From NCBI RefSeq assembly GCF_004360155.1, contig NZ_SAIS01000009.1, positions 124,001 to 188,000 on the forward strand: 64,000 nt of DNA. Direction: 5' to 3'. Position 1 is the first letter of the stretch. Each line of letters starts with the position of its first letter. Below the pieces are notes generated by a model, which did not search any database, was not told where the DNA came from, and saw nothing but the letters and a program-made list of their open reading frames with translations. The translations under genes and the position numbers were made by a program. This DNA is from Paraglaciecola marina. Its GTDB lineage: Bacteria > Pseudomonadota > Gammaproteobacteria > Enterobacterales > Alteromonadaceae. Positions 60,233 to 64,000 of the stretch are shown piece by piece.

Positions 60233-60377
60233 TTGTCCGTGTTTGAAAGTCGATTTGTATAAGTAACGTTTTAGTTACTCTATAGTGATTATCATAGTTT
60301 TTCATGCTGAAGTCACAATTTCATATCGTTATGATAGGGCATAAGTTATTGTTATATTTGCAAAAAATATACTGGAG

Positions 60378-61274
60378 TTGCTTGATATTATCAATGTCAC
60401 AGCATTACCATGGCTCAGATTACATAAATTATTTAAAGGCGCTTATATCTTGGTTTCAAATCCTACTATTTCAATACATTTTTCCCATGCAAACGGTTTT
60501 CCTGTGGGGAGTTATAGACGTTTGTTTGATGGATTGGCTGATGATATAGAAGTGTTTGGTTTGCCTAAGTTTGCTCACTCTGAATCTTTTCCTGTAAATG
60601 CAAACTTCGCAAATCTTAATTTAGAGTTAGTTCATCATTTGGAAAGCCATGTGTGTAAACCTGTTTATCTTGTGGGGCATTCAATGGGAGCCGTGGTGTC
60701 TTTTATGGTTGCATGTGAAAGACCTGATTTGGTTAAAGGATTGATCATGCTCGATCCGCCCATTGCCTCGGGTATGGCTAGTTTACTTTTTAAGGCAATG
60801 AAATTATTTGGCCAGACGGATCGATTTACCCCAGCAGGAAAATCTAAAAATCGCTGCAAGAGTTGGCCATTAGGTACTGACTTGGTAGCTTACTTTCAAG
60901 CTAAAGCGTTGTTTAAGAATTTTGAAAAAGAATGTGTTCAGGATTATGTGGCGTCCGCAATTACAGAAAAAGAGGGCCATTTACAGCTTAACTATGATGT
61001 AAATATAGAAACTGAAATTTATCGGAATGTGCCTGATAATATTCATAAATATTACAAACGGTTGAAGGTACCTACGTTACTTATTAGTGGTGAAAAAAGT
61101 GAACTCAATTCAACATTTTTCCTTTCTTCATTTTTAAAAAATACCGGTGCTGAGCAACAAGTACTGAGAAAAGGAGGCCATATGTTTCCTTTAGAACAAC
61201 CTCTTAAGGTAGCTAATATTATTAACGAGAAACTCTTGCAGTGGGAACAAGAATACAAAACCAAAAGCCGCTAA
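60378..61274 (+). CDS. Alpha/beta hydrolase
   Basis: 298 residues from UUG 60378. Core motifs: ISIHFSHANGFPVGSYRRLF (oxyanion region), nucleophile Ser102 in VGHSMGAVVSF, and the catalytic His in KGGHMFPLEQP. The start is uncertain: GGAG at 60374-60377 touches the UUG at 60378, and the in-frame UUG at 60450 (giving LVSNPTISIHFSHANG) is equally possible; no in-frame AUG exists. Its stop lies in the left arm of the downstream terminator. Substrate unknown. Confidence 0.8.
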   Translation: MLDIINVTALPWLRLHKLFKGAYILVSNPTISIHFSHANGFPVGSYRRLFDGLADDIEVFGLPKFAHSESFPVNANFANLNLELVHHLESHVCKPVYLVGHSMGAVVSFMVACERPDLVKGLIMLDPPIASGMASLLFKAMKLFGQTDRFTPAGKSKNRCKSWPLGTDLVAYFQAKALFKNFEKECVQDYVASAITEKEGHLQLNYDVNIETEIYRNVPDNIHKYYKRLKVPTLLISGEKSELNSTFFLSSFLKNTGAEQQVLRKGGHMFPLEQPLKVANIINEKLLQWEQEYKTKSR

Positions 61275-61343
61275 TGACTGAAGTGACCCCCATTAGTTGG
61301 ACATACCAATTATTGGGGGTCACTTCATGACAGCGGCTTTTTT
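61263..61343 (+). terminator. Intrinsic terminator interrupted by a 49-bp palindrome
   Basis: AAAAGCCGCT (61263-61272) and AGCGGCTTTT (61332-61341) form a perfect 10-bp stem followed by T residues. Removing the insertion and one TGAC leaves the loop AATGAC, an ordinary terminator. It serves the convergent hydrolase and, through the A-run, may also serve glgC. Confidence 0.8.
61279..61327. mobile_element. 49-bp IS-end palindrome (minimal MITE or relic) with TGAC duplication
   Basis: Left arm of 22 bases starting TGAAGTGACCCCC, loop ACATA, right arm ending GGGGGTCACTTCA; arms match at 20 of 22 positions. TGAC occurs directly before (61275-61278) and after (61328-61331). The ends resemble terminal inverted repeats of IS3-type elements from memory. 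Two ends with nothing between imply a minimal non-autonomous element or an extreme internal deletion. Confidence 0.65.
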
Positions 61344-61349
61344 AATTGA

Positions 61350-62612
61350 TTAAAAGCCTACTTTGAGGCCGAGCATCTCTCGGGTTACTAAAACTACTCC
61401 TTTATCTGAGACTCTAAAACCTCTAGCTAAATCATCATCACGGTTATGGCCAATGACCATACCTTCAGGTACTTCACAACCCCTGTCGATGATAGCTTTG
61501 CGGATTTTACAATTACGGTTAACGACGACTTCAGGCAGGATAACTGAGTCTTCAACCTCACTATAGGAATGTACTCGAACGTTTGAGAAACACAGACTTC
61601 GCCTTAGTGTGGCGCCAGAGATTATGCAGCCACCTGAAACCACTGAATTGATTGCTGCGCCCAACCTGTCCTCGTCTTCCCAGACAAACTTGGCTGGAGG
61701 AAGCTGTTCTTGATAAGTCCAAATGGGCCATTTTTTATCATAAAGATTAAGTGCAGGAACCGGAGACACCATTTCCATATTAGCTTGCCAGAAAGAGTCT
61801 ATGGTTCCAACATCACGCCAGTAAGCCTCGTTATCCTCGTCACTTCTAAATGGAAATGCATAGACATCATGCTCTTCGAGAATAGCAGGAATAATATCTT
61901 TTCCGAAGTCTCGCTCTGAGCCTAAGTTGTCGGCATCTACTTTAAGTTGGTCAAATAAAAATTCAGTATCAAAAACGTAGTTGCCCATAGAAGCCAAGCA
62001 TTTAGTTGGATCATCTGGCAGTGGGGTAGGGTGCTCTGGTTTTTCTTCGAAGCCAATTATTTTGTAGTTTTCATCAACTGACATAACGCCAAATTGCCCG
62101 GCTGCTTCTTCTAAGGGGACTGGCATGCAGCAAACAGTCATTTTAGCCCCTGATTCTGAATGTTGAGCAAGTAAATTACCGTAATCCATTCTATAAATAT
62201 GGTCTCCAGACAAAACCATTACAAACTTAGGCAGCTCGTCTCGAATAATATCGATATTCTGAAAAACAGCGTCTGCTGTGCCCTCATACCAGTTATCTGA
62301 GAAGCGTTGTGAAGCTGGCAGTATTTCAACAGACTCACCAAGTTCTTTTTTAAAATGACCCCAACCTCGAACAAGGTGGCGTATTAGTGAATGAGATTTG
62401 TATTGAGTCACGACTCCAACGTTGCGAATACCTGAGTTGATACAATTAGATAGAGGGAAGTCGATGATGCGAAATTTACCACCAAAGTATAGCGCTGGTT
62501 TGGCTCGCCAATTAGTTAGCTCATAGAGTCTTGAGCCTCGTCCTCCCGCTAAAATAAGTGCATAAGTGTCACGTGTTAAATTACTAATATAGCGAGATGG
62601 TTGTTTTGCCAT
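61350..62612 (-). CDS. glgC: Glucose-1-phosphate adenylyltransferase
   Basis: 420 residues (E. coli 431). It makes ADP-glucose, the committed step of glycogen synthesis, and is allosterically controlled in the family. Seen: [48 protein letters not shown], the glucose-1-phosphate site FEEKP, and a C-terminal beta helix. A longer frame opens at 62720; the ATG at 62612 has TGGAGC upstream and gives the normal N-terminus. No other glg gene is visible in the window. Confidence 0.96.
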   Translation of the reverse strand: MAKQPSRYISNLTRDTYALILAGGRGSRLYELTNWRAKPALYFGGKFRIIDFPLSNCINSGIRNVGVVTQYKSHSLIRHLVRGWGHFKKELGESVEILPASQRFSDNWYEGTADAVFQNIDIIRDELPKFVMVLSGDHIYRMDYGNLLAQHSESGAKMTVCCMPVPLEEAAGQFGVMSVDENYKIIGFEEKPEHPTPLPDDPTKCLASMGNYVFDTEFLFDQLKVDADNLGSERDFGKDIIPAILEEHDVYAFPFRSDEDNEAYWRDVGTIDSFWQANMEMVSPVPALNLYDKKWPIWTYQEQLPPAKFVWEDEDRLGAAINSVVSGGCIISGATLRRSLCFSNVRVHSYSEVEDSVILPEVVVNRNCKIRKAIIDRGCEVPEGMVIGHNRDDDLARGFRVSDKGVVLVTREMLGLKVGF

Positions 62613-62822
62613 AAGTCGTGCTCCATCAAAATTAAGGGTGTTTGTAAAATATGTACTTAATCCATTACTACCTTTGTTGAGTACCATAATCGAGTGTACA
62701 CCACAGAAAAGTATATTCAATCAATGATAAGGGAATGTGAATAGAAAGTTAAAATAATCTCTTTGTGCGATGGCTTTGTGTACAACAATAGACAATAATA
62801 GGCCAACTTAAGAGGACTGTTT

Positions 62823-63758
62823 ATGTTGAAAGTAGCTATCTTGGCATATGAGCAAATAGCCACGTTTGAATTGGCCTGTGCTATCGAAATTTTTGCCTTA
62901 CCAAGAGAATATAAAACCTGGTATCAGACGGATGTGGTTTGTTTTGACCGTACCCCCATGAGTGCCACTGGCGGTATAAAAATTACTGCAAAACCAATTA
63001 AAAGTTTGTATAGGTATGACACTTTAGTTATTCCAAGCTGGACGACTAACAGTAAACATGTTCGCTTAGACATGGCGGAGAAAATTAATGAATTTGCAGA
63101 ACAAGGAAAACGCATTATTTGTTTTTGTTCTGGGGCGTTTTTACTGGCGCAACTAGGATTATTGCAACACAGAAAAGCTACAACACATTGGCGCTATAGT
63201 GACCAGTTTCAGGAGAGGTTCCCAAAAGTAAACTTTGTAAACGATGTACTTTATACCCATGACCAAAATATTAGTTGTTCTGCCGGTAGTGCTGCAGCTC
63301 TAGATTTAGGTATCGATATCATTCGTAAAGATTTTGGTCATAGTATTGCTAACCAAGTTGCAAGGCGTTTGGTTATTTCTCCACATAGGAGTGGTGGACA
63401 GACTCAATATGTAGAGACACCTATCCTTAAGAATGCAGGCTCTTTTAGTGCAACATTAGATTGGGCGATTGAAAACATTAGCGAAGCTATCAGTGTTGCT
63501 GAGATGGCTGAGCAAGCTTGTATGTCTAGAAGAAGCTTTGACCGTCACTTTAAAAAAGCATTAGGAACTAGCCCTAAAGCTTGGCTTAACCAGCAAAGAA
63601 TTAATTTAGCGAAGCAAATACTAGAAGTTGAAACTCTTTCAATCGAGCAACTGGCTAATAGAGTTGGTTACGATAACGGTATTACTTTAAGGTTCAATTT
63701 CAATAAATATGTAGGGGTAGCCCCTAGTCAATATCAAGCACAATTTAAATCAAGTTGA
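62823..63758 (+). CDS. GlxA-type transcriptional regulator (DJ-1/PfpI + AraC domains)
   Basis: 311 residues. Residues 1-185 are a DJ-1/PfpI-like, class-I glutamine-amidotransferase-like domain with Cys102 in CFCSGAFLL at the nucleophile elbow. Residues about 215-308 are an AraC helix-turn-helix pair ending in the family signature around LANRVGYDNGITLRFNFNKYVGVAPSQYQ. This is the GlxA/FtrA architecture; ligands are often quaternary amines or similar, but nothing here fixes the ligand. GAGGACTGTTT precedes the ATG. Divergent from glgC. Confidence 0.88.
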   Translation: MLKVAILAYEQIATFELACAIEIFALPREYKTWYQTDVVCFDRTPMSATGGIKITAKPIKSLYRYDTLVIPSWTTNSKHVRLDMAEKINEFAEQGKRIICFCSGAFLLAQLGLLQHRKATTHWRYSDQFQERFPKVNFVNDVLYTHDQNISCSAGSAAALDLGIDIIRKDFGHSIANQVARRLVISPHRSGGQTQYVETPILKNAGSFSATLDWAIENISEAISVAEMAEQACMSRRSFDRHFKKALGTSPKAWLNQQRINLAKQILEVETLSIEQLANRVGYDNGITLRFNFNKYVGVAPSQYQAQFKSS

Positions 63759-63810
63759 GTAATTATTCACTTTATATATGCTTTTTACTCGAGCCCTATG
63801 AATTTGTAAT

Positions 63811-63833
63811 GGTTGGCCTGTTTTAGGCCAACC
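63811..63833 (+). terminator. Hairpin after the GlxA-type gene
   Basis: GGTTGGCCT (63811-63819), loop GTTTT, AGGCCAACC (63825-63833). A strong 9-bp stem, but followed by only TT, so termination efficiency is uncertain. It lies between two genes whose 3' ends converge. Confidence 0.6.
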
Positions 63834-63900
63834 TTAGGTAAGTAAAATATTTATCAATATTAAAAATTGGCCAAATTTAATATTGCTTTGAACCTTACTA

Positions 63901-64000
63901 TTATTTCTTTATGAGCTGATTACCATTCTTTATTGCACGAATTAATAGAAAAACGCCACAAACAAAGAATGGAATACTCAAGGCTTGCCCAGTGTTTATC
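63901..64000 (-). CDS. C-terminal end of an Lgt-like membrane protein (continues beyond the window)
   Basis: The last 32 residues are visible: INTGQALSIPFFVCGVFLLI and RAIKNGNQLIKK, then TAA. A GQxLSxPM-like block followed by a hydrophobic helix and a basic tail is typical of the C-terminus of prolipoprotein diacylglyceryl transferase. Too short to be certain; a paralog is possible. Confidence 0.45.
   Translation of the reverse strand, partial: INTGQALSIPFFVCGVFLLIRAIKNGNQLIKK

Noticed and set aside
60304-60549. 81-residue frame with an AUG, overlapping the start of the alpha/beta hydrolase
   Set aside because: Out of frame with the hydrolase, which has clear family motifs; the AUG frame has none.
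1-64000. CRISPR arrays
   Set aside because: No regularly spaced short repeats and no cas genes were seen.

Overview
The window reads as a chromosomal segment of a marine gammaproteobacterium, most likely of the Alteromonadaceae (Glaciecola/Paraglaciecola-like). This rests on the enterobacterial-type order of the core operons, the level of similarity to E. coli proteins, an AT-leaning composition by eye, and the presence of an OlsF-type acyltransferase fusion. Genus is an inference; no 16S gene is present.

Layout. Positions 1-762 hold the 3' end of an unrecognised gene, followed on the minus strand by an OlsF-like bifunctional acyltransferase, glnD and map. From 6.2 to 27.0 kb lies one long plus-strand run: rpsB-tsf-pyrH-frr-uppS-cdsA-dxr-rseP-bamA-skp-lpxD-fabZ-lpxA-lpxB-rnhB-dnaE-accA-tilS. 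It joins translation, isoprenoid and phospholipid precursors, outer-membrane assembly, lipid A synthesis and fatty-acid initiation, as in E. coli. Next come two tandem paralogous receiver+TPR proteins (27.0-30.7 kb), a small secreted TPR protein and a membrane-anchored AraC-type regulator.

From 33 to 42.7 kb is an accessory, mosaic region: a DUF3223/DCL-like protein, an IS110-family element, a translationally coupled pair of serine hydrolases in which the second is fused to a chemoreceptor (MCP) signalling hairpin, a DUF2971 protein, a secreted hypothetical protein, a small SEC-C protein, a BAAT-type hydrolase, and several repeats and palindromes. Core genes resume with an ABC ATPase plus ABC permease/M1-aminopeptidase fusion, then aspS-nudB-ruvC-ruvA-ruvB, ybgC-tolQRAB-pal-cpoB, two identical tRNA-Lys genes, an HDOD protein, a thioesterase, an alpha/beta hydrolase, glgC, a GlxA-type regulator and the C-terminal end of an Lgt-like gene.

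Most interesting items. (1) The alpha/beta-hydrolase-MCP fusion and its partner hydrolase (35.9-38.2 kb), which I do not recognise as a described system. (2) A 49-bp palindrome with IS-like ends inserted, with a TGAC duplication, in the loop of an intrinsic terminator (61.3 kb). (3) A strong minus-strand terminator and a matching promoter in the 609-bp ruvB-ybgC gap, predicting an unannotated small RNA. (4) Flanking non-coding sequence of the IS110 element that may carry a bridge RNA. (5) A duplicated leader with a three-codon AUG mini-ORF overlapping the UUG start of both receiver-TPR genes. UUG starts are unusually frequent in this window, including in essential genes.
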